Shown here in pieces: positions 47,731-60,067 of a DNA stretch of 64,000 nucleotides. A program made the position numbers and the translations under genes. The notes beneath the pieces are model-generated. The model did no database searches, was not told where the DNA came from, and saw nothing but the letters and a program-made list of their open reading frames with translations. Position 1 is the first letter of the stretch. Each line of letters begins with the position of its first letter. The stretch spans positions 1,116,001 through 1,180,000 of the forward strand of contig JARUPU010000029.1 of assembly GCA_030544235.1 (NCBI GenBank), given 5' to 3'. The stretch is from Lepturacanthus savala (lineage: Eukaryota > Chordata > Actinopteri > Scombriformes > Trichiuridae).

Positions 47731-50700
47731 GTAAAATGGTATAGTTTTGGATCAGAAATTCACCTGGAAAAGCTATTGTTTTCATGTGGTTTGTGTTTTA
47801 AAGTTTTTATTGCTCCATATGCATTCTCTCGGTCTGAAGAGCCCAAAAAGACAAAAAGCTATATAGGCCTAAATCAGTACAATATTTTTATAGAAAAACT
47901 TATTTACCTTTTACTTTATGTGAAATGGTATAGTTTTGGATCAGAAATTCACCTGGAAAAGCTATTGTTTTCATGTGGTTTGTGTTTTAAAGTTTTTATT
48001 GCTCCATATGCATTCTCTCGGTCTGAAGAGCCCAAAAAGACAAAAAGTTATATAGGCCTAAATCAGTACAATATTTTTGTAGAAAAACTTATTCACTTTT
48101 ACTTTATGTGAAATGGTATAGTTTTGGATCAGAAATTCACCTGGAAAAGCTATTGTTTTCATGTGGTTTGTGTTTTAAAGTTTTTATTGCTCCATATGCA
48201 TTCTCTCGGTCTGAAGAGCACAAAAAGACAAAAAGCTATATAAGCCTAAATCAGAACAATATTTTTATAGAAAATCTTATTTACCTTTAACTTTATGTGA
48301 AATGGTACAGTTTTGGATCAGAAATTCACCTGGAAAAGCTATTGTTTTCATGTGGTTTGTGTTTTAAAGTTTTTATTGCTCCATATGCATTCTCTCGGTC
48401 GGAAGAGCACAAATAGACCAAAAGCTATGTAGGCCTAATCAGTACAATATTTTTACAGAAAATCTTATTTACCTTTTACTATATGTAAAATGGTATAGTT
48501 TTGGATCAGAAATTCACCTGGAAAAGCTATTGTTTTCATGTGGTTTGTGTTTTAAAGTTTTTATTGCTCCATATGCATTCTCTCGGTCTGAAGAGCCCAA
48601 AAAGACAAAAAGCTATATAGGCCTAAATCAGTACAATATTTTTATAGAAAAACTTATTTACCTTTTACTTTATGTGAAATGGTATAGTTTTGGATCAGAA
48701 ATTCACCTGGAAAAGCTATTGTTTTCATGTGGTTTGTGTTTTAAAGTTTTTATTGCTCCATATGCATTCTCTCGGTCTGAAGAGCCCAAAAAGACAAAAA
48801 GCTATATAGGCCTAAATCAGTACAATATTTTCATAGAAAAACTTATTTACCTTTTACTTTATGTGAAATGGTATAGTTTTGGATCAGAAATTCACCTGGA
48901 AAAGCTATTGTTTTCATGTGGTTTGTGTTTTAAAGTTTTTATTGCTCCATAGGCATTCTCTCGGTCTGAAGAGCCCAAAAAGACAAAAAGCTATATAGGC
49001 CTAAATCAGTACAATATTTTTATAGAAAAACTTATTTACCTTTTACTTTATGTGAAATGGTATAGTTTTGGATCAGAAATTCACCTGGAAAAGCTATTGT
49101 TTTCATGTGGTTTGTGTTTTAAAGTTTTTATTGCTCCATATGCATTCTCTCGGTCTGAAGAGCCCAAAAAGACAAAAAGCTATATAGGCCTAAATCAGTA
49201 CAATATTTTTACAAAAAAACTTATTTACCTTTTATTTTATGTGAAATGGTATAGTTTTGGATCAGAAATTCACCTGGAAAAGCTATTGTTTTCATGTGGT
49301 TTGTGTTTTAAAGTTTTTATTGCTCCATATGCATTTTCTCGGTCTGAAGAGAACAAAAAGACAAAAAGCTATGTAAGCCTAAATCAGAACAATATTTTTA
49401 TAGAAAATCTCATTTACCTTTTACTTTATGTGAAATGGTATAGTTTTGGATCAGAAATTCACCTGGAAAAGCTATTGTTTTCATGTGGTTTGTGTTTTAA
49501 AGTTTTTATTGCTCCATATGCATTCTCTCGGTCTGAAGAGCCCAAAAAGACAAAAAGCTATATAGGCCTAAATCAGTACAATATTTTCATAGAAAAACTT
49601 ATTTACCTTTTACTTTATGTGAAATGGTATAGTTTTGGATCAGAAATTCACCTGGAAAAGCTATTGTTTTCATGAGGTTTGTGTTTTAAAGTTTTTATTG
49701 CTCCATATGCATTCTCTCGGTCTGAAGAGCCCAAAAAGACAAAAAGCTATATAGGCCTAAATCAGTACAATATTTTTATAGAAAAACGTATTTACCTTTT
49801 ACTTTATGTGAAATGGTATAGTTTTGGATCAGAAATTCACTTGGAAAAGCTATTGTTTTCAATGTGGTTTGTGTTTTAAAGTTTTTATTGCTCCATATGC
49901 ATTCTCTCGGTCGGAAGAGCACAAAAAGACCAAAAGCTATGTAGGCCTAAATCAGTACAATATTTTTACAAAAAAACTTATTTACCTTTTATTTTATGTG
50001 AAATGGTATAGTTTTGGATCAGAAATTCACCTGGAAAAGCTATTGTTTTCATGTGGTTTGTGTTTTAAAGTTTTTATTGCTCCATATGCATTCTCTCGGT
50101 CTGAAGAGCCCAAAAAGACAAAAAGCTATATAGGCCTAAATCAGTACAATATTTTCATAGAAAAACTTATTTACCTTTTACTTTATGTGAAATGGTATAG
50201 TTTTGGATCAGAAATTCACCTGGAAAAGCTATTGTTTTCATGTGGTTTGTATTTTAAAGTTTTTATTGCTCCATATGCATTCTCTCGGTCTGAAGAGCAC
50301 AAAAAGACAAAAAGCTATATAGGCCTAAATCAGTACAATATTTTTATAGAAAAACTTATTTACCTTTTACTTTATGTAAAATGGTATAGTTTTGGATCAG
50401 AAATTCACCTGGAAAAGCTATTGTTTTCATGTGGTTTGTGTTTTAAAGTTTTTATTGCTCCATATGCATTCTCTCGGTCTGAAGAGAACAAAAAGACAAA
50501 AAGCTATGTAAGCCTAAATCAGTACAATATTTTTATAGAAAAACTTATTTACCTTTTACTTTATGTGAAATGGTATAGTTTTGGATCAGAAATTCACCTG
50601 GAAAAGCTATTGTTTTCATGTGGTTTGTGTTTTAAAGTTTTTATTGCTCCATATGCATTCTCTCAGTCTGAAGAGAACAAAAAGACAAAAAGCTATGTAA

Positions 50701-51187
50701 GCCTAAATCAGAACAATATTTTTATAGAAAATCTTATTTACCTTTTACTTTATGTGAAATGGTATAGTTTTGGATCAGAAATTCACCTGGAAAAGCTATT
50801 GTTTTCATGTGGTTTGTGTTTTAAAGTTTTTATTGCTCCATATGCATTCTCTCGGTCTGAAGAGCCCAAAAAGACAAAAAGCTATATAGGCCTAAATCAG
50901 TACAATATTTTTACAAAAAAACTTATTTACCTTTTATTTTATGTGAAATGGTATAGTTTTGGATCAGAAATTCACCTGGAAAAGCTATTGTTTTCATGTG
51001 GTTTGTGTTTTAAAGTTTTTATTGCTCCATATGCATTCTCTCGGTCTGAAGAGCCCAAAAAGACAAAAAGCTATATAGGCCTAAATCAGTACAATATTTT
51101 CATAGAAAAACTTATTTACCTTTTACTTTATGTGAAATGGTATAGTTTTGGATCAGAAATTCACCTGGAAAAGCTATTGTTTTCATG
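47731..51187 (+). repeat. Return of the P/N/T dialect
   Basis: P-Pv-H-X is followed from about 48.5 kb by P, Pc, a ccatagg monomer (near 48951), P, T, N, Pc, a tcatgagg monomer (near 49675) with aaaacgtatt, and the inserted-A monomer (near 49862). Mixed T, H-like, N, cagtctg-N, P, T and Pc monomers follow. The order closely follows 32.5-34.6 kb and 54.2-56.1 kb, so the same long cassette has been placed three times. Confidence 0.82.
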
Positions 51188-51188
51188 A
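49824..51188 (+). other. Open frame of 454 codons in the third cassette copy, judged non-coding
   Basis: The frame starts outside the shared reading frame at a TTG and moves into it through the inserted A of ttttcaatgtgg near 49862. It then runs through seven monomers to a TCA-TGA stop. It becomes long only through a one-base insertion, which argues for chance rather than selection on the frame. Confidence 0.78.
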
Positions 51189-53590
51189 GGTTTGTGTTTT
51201 AAAGTTTTTATTGCTCCATATGCATTCTCTCGGTCTGAAGAGCCCAAAAAGACAAAAAGCTATATAGGCCTAAATCAGTACAATATTTTTATAGAAAAAC
51301 TTATTTACCTTTTACTTTATGTGAAATGGTATAGTTTTGGATCAGAAATTCACCTGGAAAAGCTATTGTTTTCATGTGGTTTGTGTTTTAAAGTTTTTAT
51401 TGCTCCATATGCATTCTCTCGGTCTGAAGAGCCCAAAAAGACAAAAAGCTATATAGGCCTAAATCAGTACAATATTTTCATAGAAAAACTTATTTACCTT
51501 TTACTTTATGTGAAATGGTATAGTTTTGGATCAGAAATTCACCTGGAAAAGCTATTGTTTTCATGTGGTTTGTATTTTAAAGTTTTTATTGCTCCATATG
51601 CATTCTCTCGGTCTGAAGAGCCCAAAAAGACAAAAAGCTATATAGGCCTAAATCAGTACAATATTTTCATAGAAAAACTTATTTACCTTTTACTTTATGT
51701 AAAATGGTATAGTTTTGGATCAGAAATTCACCTGGAAAAGCTATTGTTTTCATGTGGTTTGTGTTTTAAAGTTTTTATTGCTCCATATGCATTCTCTCGG
51801 TCTGAAGAGCCCAAAAAGACAAAAAGCTATTATAGGCCTAAATCAGTACAATATTTTTATAGAAAAACTTATTTACCTTTTACTTTATGTGAAATGGTAT
51901 AGTTTTGGATCAGAAATTCACCTGGAAAAGCTATTGTTTTCATGTGGTTTGTCTTTTAAAGTTTTTATTGCTCCATATGCATTCTCTCGGTCGGAAGAGC
52001 ACAAAAAGACCAAAAGCTATGTAGGCCTAAATCAGTACAATATTTTTACAGAAAATCTTATTTACCTTTTACTATATGTAAAATGGTATAGTTTTGGATC
52101 AGAAATTCACCTGGAAAAGGTATTGTTTTCATGTGGTTTGTGTTTTAAAGTTTTTATTGCTCCATATGCATTCTCTCGGTCTGAAGAGCCCAAAAAGACA
52201 AAAAGCTATATAGGCCTAAATCAGTACAATATTTTCATAGAAAAACTTATTTACCTTTTACTTTATGTGAAATGGTATAGTTTTGGATCAGAAATTCACC
52301 TGGAAAAGCTATTGTTTTCATGAGGTTTGTGTTTTAAAGTTTTTATTGCTCCATATGCATTCTCTCGGTCTGAAGAGCCCAAAAAGACAAAAAGCTATAT
52401 AGGCCTAAATCAGTACAATATTTTTATAGAAAAACTTATTTACCTTTTACTTTATGTGAAATGGTATAGTTTTGGATCAGAAATTCACCTGGAAAAGCTA
52501 TTGTTTTCATGTGGTTTGTGTTTTAAAGTTTTTATTGCTCCATATGCATTCTCTCGGTCTGAAGAGCCCAAAAAGACAAAAAGCTATATAGGCCTAAATC
52601 AGTACAATATTTTCATAGAAAAACTTATTTACCTTTTACTTTATGTGAAATGGTATAGTTTTGGATCAGAAATTCACCTGGAAAAGCTATTGTTTTCATG
52701 TGGTTTGTATTTTAAAGTTTTTATTGCTCCATATGCATTCTCTCGGTCTGAAGAGCCCAAAAAGACAAAAAGCTATATAGGCCTAAATCAGTACAATATT
52801 TTCATAGAAAAACTTATTTACCTTTTACTTTATGTAAAATGGTATAGTTTTGGATCAGAAATTCACCTGGAAAAGCTATTGTTTTCATGTGGTTTGTGTT
52901 TTAAAGTTTTTATTACTCCATATGCATTCTCTCGGTCTGAAGAGCCCAAAAAGACAAAAAGCTATATAGGCCTAAATCAGTACAATATTTTCATAGAAAA
53001 ACTTATTTACCTTTTACTTTATGTAAAATGGTATAGTTTTGGATCAGAAATTCACCTGGAAAAGCTATTGTTTTCATGTGGTTTGTGTTTTAAAGTTTTT
53101 ATTGCTCCATATGCATTCTCTCGGTCTGAAGAGCCCAAAAAGACAAAAAGCTATTATAGGCCTAAATCAGTACAATATTTTTATAGAAAAACTTATTTAC
53201 CTTTTACTTTATGTGAAATGGTATAGTTTTGGATCAGAAATTCACCTGGAAAAGCTATTGTTTTCATGTGGTTTGTCTTTTAAAGTTTTTATTGCTCCAT
53301 ATGCATTCTCTCGGTCGGAAGAGCACAAAAAGACCAAAAGCTATGTAGGCCTAAATCAGTACAATATTTTTACAGAAAATCTTATTTACCTTTTACTATA
53401 TGTAAAATGGTATAGTTTTGGATCAGAAATTCACCTGGAAAAGGTATTGTTTTCATGTGGTTTGTGTTTTAAAGTTTTTATTGCTCCATATGCATTCTCT
53501 CGGTCTGAAGAGCACAAAAAGACAAAAAGCTATATAAGCCTAAATCAGAACAATATTTTTATAGAAAATCTTATTTACCTTTAACTTTAT
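51188..53590 (+). repeat. Six-/seven-monomer duplication (1,135 and 1,324 bp spacing)
   Basis: The tcatgagg monomer recurs near 51187 and 52322, 1,135 bp apart (6 monomers plus one base). Both are followed by P, Pc, a gtattttaaag Pc, a ctattatagg P (190 bp), a gtcttttaaag monomer without the TAG, and a monomer with aaaaggtattg. The second copy has one extra Pc (tattactcc near 52915), so the ctattatagg monomers are 1,324 bp apart. The second copy ends in an H. Confidence 0.85.
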
Positions 53591-53778
53591 GTGAAATGGT
53601 ACAGTTTTGGATCAGAAATTCACCTGGAAAAGCTATTGTTTTCATGTGGTTTGTGTTTTAAAGTTTTTATTGCTCCATATGCATTCTCTCGGTTGGAAGA
53701 GCACAAAAAGACCAAAAGTTATATAGGCCTAAATCAGTACAATATTTTTGTAGAAAAACTTATTCACTTTTACTTTAT
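53591..53778 (+). repeat. Chimeric monomer (L / Pv)
   Basis: The front is L (ggttggaagagcac, gaccaaaag) and the back Pv (agttatatagg, ttgtagaaa, ttattcac, 188 bp). The switch is confined to 53713-53719. The matching L monomer at 58123 keeps its own tail, so the 53.6-kb locus is the recombinant one. Confidence 0.87.
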
Positions 53779-54533
53779 GTGAAATGGTATAGTTTTGGAT
53801 CAGAAATTAACCTGGAAAAGCTATTGTTTTCATGTGGTTTGTGTTTTAAAGTTTTTATTGCTCCATATGCATTCTCTCGGTCTGAAGAGCACAAAAAGAC
53901 AAAAAGCTATATAAGCCTAAATCAGAACAATATTTTTATAGAAAATCTTATTTACCTTTAACTTTATGTGAAATGGTACAGTTTTGGATCAGAAATTCAC
54001 CTGGAAAAGCTATTGTTTTCATGTGGTTTGTGTTTTAAAGTTTTTATTGCTCCATATGCATTCTCTCGGTCGGAAGAGCACAAATAGACCAAAAGCTATG
54101 TAGGCCTAATCAGTACAATATTTTTACAGAAAATCTTATTTACCTTTTACTATATGTAAAATGGTATAGTTTTGGATCAGAAATTCACCTGGAAAAGCTA
54201 TTGTTTTCATGTGGTTTGTGTTTTAAAGTTTTTATTGCTCCATATGCATTCTCTCGGTCTGAAGAGCCCAAAAAGACAAAAAGCTATATAGGCCTAAATC
54301 AGTACAATATTTTCATAGAAAAACTTATTTACCTTTTACTTTATGTGAAATGGTATAGTTTTGGATCAGAAATTCACCTGGAAAAGCTATTGTTTTCATG
54401 TGGTTTGTGTTTTAAAGTTTTTATTGCTCCATAGGCATTCTCTCGGTCTGAAGAGCCCAAAAAGACAAAAAGCTATATAGGCCTAAATCAGTACAATATT
54501 TTTATAGAAAAACTTATTTACCTTTTACTTTAT

Positions 54534-56102
54534 GTGAAATGGTATAGTTTTGGATCAGAAATTCACCTGGAAAAGCTATTGTTTTCATGTGGTTTGTGTT
54601 TTAAAGTTTTTATTGCTCCATATGCATTCTCTCGGTCTGAAGAGCCCAAAAAGACAAAAAGCTATATAGGCCTAAATCAGTACAATATTTTTACAAAAAA
54701 ACTTATTTACCTTTTATTTTATGTGAAATGGTATAGTTTTGGATCAGAAATTCACCTGGAAAAGCTATTGTTTTCATGTGGTTTGTGTTTTAAAGTTTTT
54801 ATTGCTCCATATGCATTTTCTCGGTCTGAAGAGAACAAAAAGACAAAAAGCTATGTAAGCCTAAATCAGAACAATATTTTTATAGAAAATCTCATTTACC
54901 TTTTACTTTATGTGAAATGGTATAGTTTTGGATCAGAAATTCACCTGGAAAAGCTATTGTTTTCATGTGGTTTGTGTTTTAAAGTTTTTATTGCTCCATA
55001 TGCATTCTCTCGGTCTGAAGAGCCCAAAAAGACAAAAAGCTATATAGGCCTAAATCAGTACAATATTTTCATAGAAAAACTTATTTACCTTTTACTTTAT
55101 GTGAAATGGTATAGTTTTGGATCAGAAATTCACTTGGAAAAGCTATTGTTTTCATGTGGTTTGTGTTTTAAAGTTTTTATTGCTCCATATGCATTCTCTC
55201 GGTCTGAAGAGAACAAAAACACAAAAAGCTATGTAAGCCTAAATCAGTACAATATTTTTACAGAAAATCTTATTTACCTTTTACTATATGTAAAATGGTA
55301 TAGTTTTGGATCAGAAATTCACCTGGAAAAGCTATTGTTTTCATGTGGTTTGTGTTTTAAAGTTTTTATTGCTCCATATGCATTCTCTCGGTCTGAAGAG
55401 AACAAAAAGACAAAAAGCTATGTAAGCCTAAATCAGTACAATATTTTTATAGAAAAACTTATTTACCTTTTACTTTATGTGAAATGGTATAGTTTTGGAT
55501 CAGAAATTCACCTGGAAAAGCTATTGTTTTCATGTGGTTTGTGTTTTAAAGTTTTTATTGCTCCATATGCATTCTCTCAGTCTGAAGAGAACAAAAAGAC
55601 AAAAAGCTATGTAAGCCTAAATCAGAACAATATTTTTATAGAAAATCTTATTTACCTTTTACTTTATGTGAAATGGTATAGTTTTGGATCAGAAATTCAC
55701 CTGGAAAAGCTATTGTTTTCATGTGGTTTGTGTTTTAAAGTTTTTATTGCTCCATATGCATTCTCTCGGTCTGAAGAGCCCAAAAAGACAAAAAGCTATA
55801 TAGGCCTAAATCAGTACAATATTTTTACAAAAAAACTTATTTACCTTTTATTTTATGTGAAATGGTATAGTTTTGGATCAGAAATTCACCTGGAAAAGCT
55901 ATTGTTTTCATGTGGTTTGTGTTTTAAAGTTTTTATTGCTCCATATGCATTCTCTCGGTCTGAAGAGCCCAAAAAGACAAAAAGCTATATAGGCCTAAAT
56001 CAGTACAATATTTTCATAGAAAAACTTATTTACCTTTTACTTTATGTGAAATGGTATAGTTTTGGATCAGAAATTCACCTGGAAAAGCTATTGTTTTCAT
56101 GA
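54534..56102 (+). other. Longest open frame of the array (522 codons), judged non-coding
   Basis: About eight monomers in a row are open in the shared frame. The product would be a 63-residue repeat, each with one KWYSFGSEIH motif, a CGLCF segment and an NIF...LIYL hydrophobic stretch. I recognise no protein family. The frame opens at GTG because the consensus has no ATG in this frame, and it ends at TCA-TGA of a tcatgagg monomer. Openness follows from 189 being divisible by three. In the rest of the window the same frame is repeatedly broken by CTT-TAA (H, Hs), AAA-TAG (X), CCA-TAG, TCA-TGA and 188- or 190-bp monomers. No promoter, intron signal or flanking gene was seen. A translated product cannot be excluded from sequence alone, but is unlikely. 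Confidence 0.8.
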
Positions 56103-59100
56103 GGTTTGTGTTTTAAAGTTTTTATTGCTCCATATGCATTCTCTCGGTCTGAAGAGCCCAAAAAGACAAAAAGCTATATAGGCCTAAATCAGTACAATAT
56201 TTTTATAGAAAAACTTATTTACCTTTTACTTTATGTGATATGGTATAGTTTTGGATCAGAAATTCACCTGGAAAAGCTATTGTTTTCATGTGGTTTGTGT
56301 TTTAAAGTTTTTATTGCTCCATATGCATTCTCTCGGTCTGAAGAGCCCAAAAAGACAAAAAGTTATATAGGCCTAAATCAGTACAATATTTTTATAGAAA
56401 AACTTATTTACCTTTTACTTTATGTGAAATGGTATAGTTTTGGATCAGAAATTCACCTGGAAAAGCTATTGTTTTCATGTGGTTTGTGTTTTAAAGTTTT
56501 TATTGCTCCATATGCATTCTCTCGGTCTGAAGAGCCCAAAAAGACAAAAAGCTATATAGGCCTAAATCAGTACAATATTTTTATAGAAAAACTTATTTAC
56601 CTTTTACTTTATTTGAAATGGTATAGTTTTGGATCAGAAATTCACCTGGAAAAGCTATTGTTTTCATGTGGTTTGTGTTTTGAAGTTTTTATTGCTCCAT
56701 ATGCATTCTCTCGGTCGGAAGAGCACAAATAGACCAAAAGCTATGTAGGCCTAATCAGTACAATATTTTTACAGAAAATCTTATTTACCTTTTACTATAT
56801 GTAAAATGGTATAGTTTTGGATCAGAAATTCACCTGGAAAAGCTATTGTTTTCATGTGGTTTGTGTTTTAAAGTTTTTATTGCTCCATATGCATTCTCTC
56901 GGTCTGAAGAGCCCAAAAAGACAAAAAGCTATATAGGCCTAAATCAGTACAATATTTTTATAGAAAAACTTATTTACCTTTTACTTTATGTGAAATGGTA
57001 TAGTTTTGGATCAGAAATTCACCTGGAAAAGCTATTGTTTTCATGTGGTTTGTGTTTTAAAGTTTTTATTGCTCCATATGCATTCTCTCGGTCTGAAGAG
57101 CCCAAAAAGACAAAAAGTTATATAGGCCTAAATCAGTACAATATTTTTGTAGAAAAACTTATTCACTTTTACTTTATGTGAAATGGTATAGTTTTGGATC
57201 AGAAATTCACCTGGAAAAGCTATTGTTTTCATGTGGTTTGTGTTTTAAAGTTTTTATTGCTCCATATGCATTCTCTCGGTCTGAAGAGCACAAAAAGACA
57301 AAAAGCTATATAAGCCTAAATCAGAACAATATTTTTATAGAAAATCTTATTTACCTTTAACTTTATGTGAAATGGTACAGTTTTGGATCAGAAATTCACC
57401 TGGAAAAGCTATTGTTTTCATGTGGTTTGTGTTTTAAAGTTTTTATTGCTCCATATGCATTCTCTCGGTCGGAAGAGCACAAATAGACCAAAAGCTATGT
57501 AGGCCTAATCAGTACAATATTTTTACAGAAAATCTTATTTACCTTTTACTATATGTAAAATGGTATAGTTTTGGATCAGAAATTCACCTGGAAAAGCTAT
57601 TGTTTTCATGTGGTTTGTGTTTTAAAGTTTTTATTGCTCCATATGCATTCTCTCGGTCTGAAGAGCCCAAAAAGACAAAAAGCTATTATAGGCCTAAATC
57701 AGTACAATATTTTTATAGAAAAACTTATTTACCTTTTACTTTATGTGAAATGGTATAGTTTTGGATCAGAAATTCACCTGGAAAAGCTATTGTTTTCATG
57801 TGGTTTGTCTTTTAAAGTTTTTATTGCTCCATATGCATTCTCTCGGTCGGAAGAGCACAAAAAGACCAAAAGCTATGTAGGCCTAAATCAGTACAATATT
57901 TTTACAGAAAATCTTATTTACCTTTTACTATATGTAAAATGGTATAGTTTTGGATCAGAAATTCACCTGGAAAAGGTATTGTTTTCATGTGGTTTGTGTT
58001 TTAAAGTTTTTATTGCTCCATATGCATTCTCTCGGTCTGAAGAGCACAAAAAGACAAAAAGCTATATAAGCCTAAATCAGAACAATATTTTTATAGAAAA
58101 TCTTATTTACCTTTAACTTTATGTGAAATGGTACAGTTTTGGATCAGAAATTCACCTGGAAAAGCTATTGTTTTCATGTGGTTTGTGTTTTAAAGTTTTT
58201 ATTGCTCCATATGCATTCTCTCGGTTGGAAGAGCACAAAAAGACCAAAAGCTATGTAGGCCTAAATCAGTACAATATTTTTACAGAAAATCTTATTTACC
58301 TTTTACTATATGTAAAATGGTATAGTTTTGGATCAGAAATTCACCTGGAAAAGCTATTGTTTTCATGTGGTTTGTGTTTTAAAGTTTTTATTGCTCCATA
58401 TGCATTCTCTCGGTCTGAAGAGCCCAAAAAGACAAAAAGCTATATAGGCCTAAATCAGTACAATATTTTTATAGAAAAACTTATTTACCTTTTACTTTAT
58501 GTGAAATGGTATAGTTTTGGATCAGAAATTCACCTGGAAAAGCTATTGTTTTCATGTGGTTTGTGTTTTAAAGTTTTTATTGCTCCATATGCATTCTCTC
58601 GGTCTGAAGAGCCCAAAAAGACAAAAAGTTATATAGGCCTAAATCAGTACAATATTTTTATAGAAAAACTTATTTACCTTTTACTTTATGTGAAATGGTA
58701 TAGTTTTGGATCAGAAATTCACCTGGAAAAGCTATTGTTTTCATGTGGTTTGTGTTTTAAAGTTTTTATTGCTCCATATGCATTCTCTCGGTCTGAAGAG
58801 CCCAAAAAGACAAAAAGCTATATAGGCCTAAATCAGTACAATATTTTTATAGAAAAACTTATTTACCTTTTACTTTATTTGAAATGGTATAGTTTTGGAT
58901 CAGAAATTCACCTGGAAAAGCTATTGTTTTCATGTGGTTTGTGTTTTGAAGTTTTTATTGCTCCATATGCATTCTCTCGGTCGGAAGAGCACAAATAGAC
59001 CAAAAGCTATGTAGGCCTAATCAGTACAATATTTTTACAGAAAATCTTATTTACCTTTTACTATATGTAAAATGGTATAGTTTTGGATCAGAAATTCACC

Positions 59101-59599
59101 TGGAAAAGCTATTGTTTTCATGTGGTTTGTGTTTTAAAGTTTTTATTGCTCCATATGCATTCTCTCGGTCTGAAGAGCCCAAAAAGACAAAAAGCTATAT
59201 AGGCCTAAATCAGTACAATATTTTTATAGAAAAACTTATTTACCTTTTACTTTATGTGAAATGGTATAGTTTTGGATCAGAAATTCACCTGGAAAAGCTA
59301 TTGTTTTCATGTGGTTTGTGTTTTAAAGTTTTTATTGCTCCATATGCATTCTCTCGGTCTGAAGAGCCCAAAAAGACAAAAAGTTATATAGGCCTAAATC
59401 AGTACAATATTTTTGTAGAAAAACTTATTCACTTTTACTTTATGTGAAATGGTATAGTTTTGGATCAGAAATTCACCTGGAAAAGCTATTGTTTTCATGT
59501 GGTTTGTGTTTTAAAGTTTTTATTGCTCCATATGCATTCTCTCGGTCTGAAGAGCCCAAAAAGACAAAAAGCTATATAGGCCTAAATCAGTACAATATT
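56103..59599 (+). repeat. 3.5-kb block, copy 1 (3,965-bp spacing)
   Basis: The order is P, agttatat P, P with ctttatttg, ttttgaag X(188), P, Pv, H, X(188), a ctattatagg P(190), a gtcttttaaag monomer, an aaaaggtattg H, L, P, agttatat P, ctttatttg P, ttttgaag X(188), P, Pv, P. The entire order repeats 3,965 bp downstream (21 monomers minus four bases). A private change is gtgatatgg near 56237. The right limit is the t of tttttatag near 59600, where copy 2 has ttttcatag. Confidence 0.9.
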
Positions 59600-60067
59600 T
59601 TTATAGAAAAACTTATTTACCTTTTACTTTATGTGAAATGGTATAGTTTTGGATCAGAAATTCACCTGGAAAAGCTATTGTTTTCATGTGGTTTGTGTTT
59701 TAAAGTTTTTATTGCTCCATATGCATTCTCTCGGTCTGAAGAGCCCAAAAAGACAAAAAGTTATATAGGCCTAAATCAGTACAATATTTTTATAGAAAAA
59801 CTTATTTACCTTTAACTTTATGTGAAATGGTACAGTTTTGGATCAGAAATTCACCTGGAAAAGCTATTGTTTTCATGTGGTTTGTGTTTTAAAGTTTTTA
59901 TTGCTCCATATGCATTCTCTCGGTTGGAAGAGCACAAAAAGACCAAAAGCTATGTAGGCCTAAATCAGTACAATATTTTTACAGAAAATCTTATTTACCT
60001 TTTACTATATGTAAAATGGTATAGTTTTGGATCAGAAATTCACCTGGAAAAGCTATTGTTTTCATGT
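59600..60067 (+). repeat. Connector with chimeric P/H monomer
   Basis: This short stretch joins the two copies of the 3.5-kb block. It contains the end of a P, a complete chimeric monomer (59633-59821) and the L monomer at 59822. A nested nine-monomer repeat (1,699 bp, from L at 58123 to L at 59822) ends here. Confidence 0.8.
59633..59821 (+). repeat. Chimeric monomer (P / H tail)
   Basis: The front is P with agttatatagg and tagaaaaac. The last part is the H-type ctttaac, and the next monomer (59822) starts with the H-following ggtacag. The switch lies between 59800 and 59814, giving one of the tightest breakpoints in the window. Confidence 0.85.

Larger units (their letters stand above)
53591..56102 (+). 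repeat. Chimeric L/Pv, H-X, then the long open cassette
   Basis: The chimeric L/Pv monomer (53591) and an H with attaacctgg (near 53809) and X(188) lead into Pc, a ccatagg monomer, P-T-N-Pc-N-N-N-P-T-Pc. This is the third copy of the cassette at 32.7-34.4 kb. The aaaaacacaaaa change near 55219 and cacttgg near 55132 are private or rare. It ends at the TGA of a tcatgagg monomer. Confidence 0.82.
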
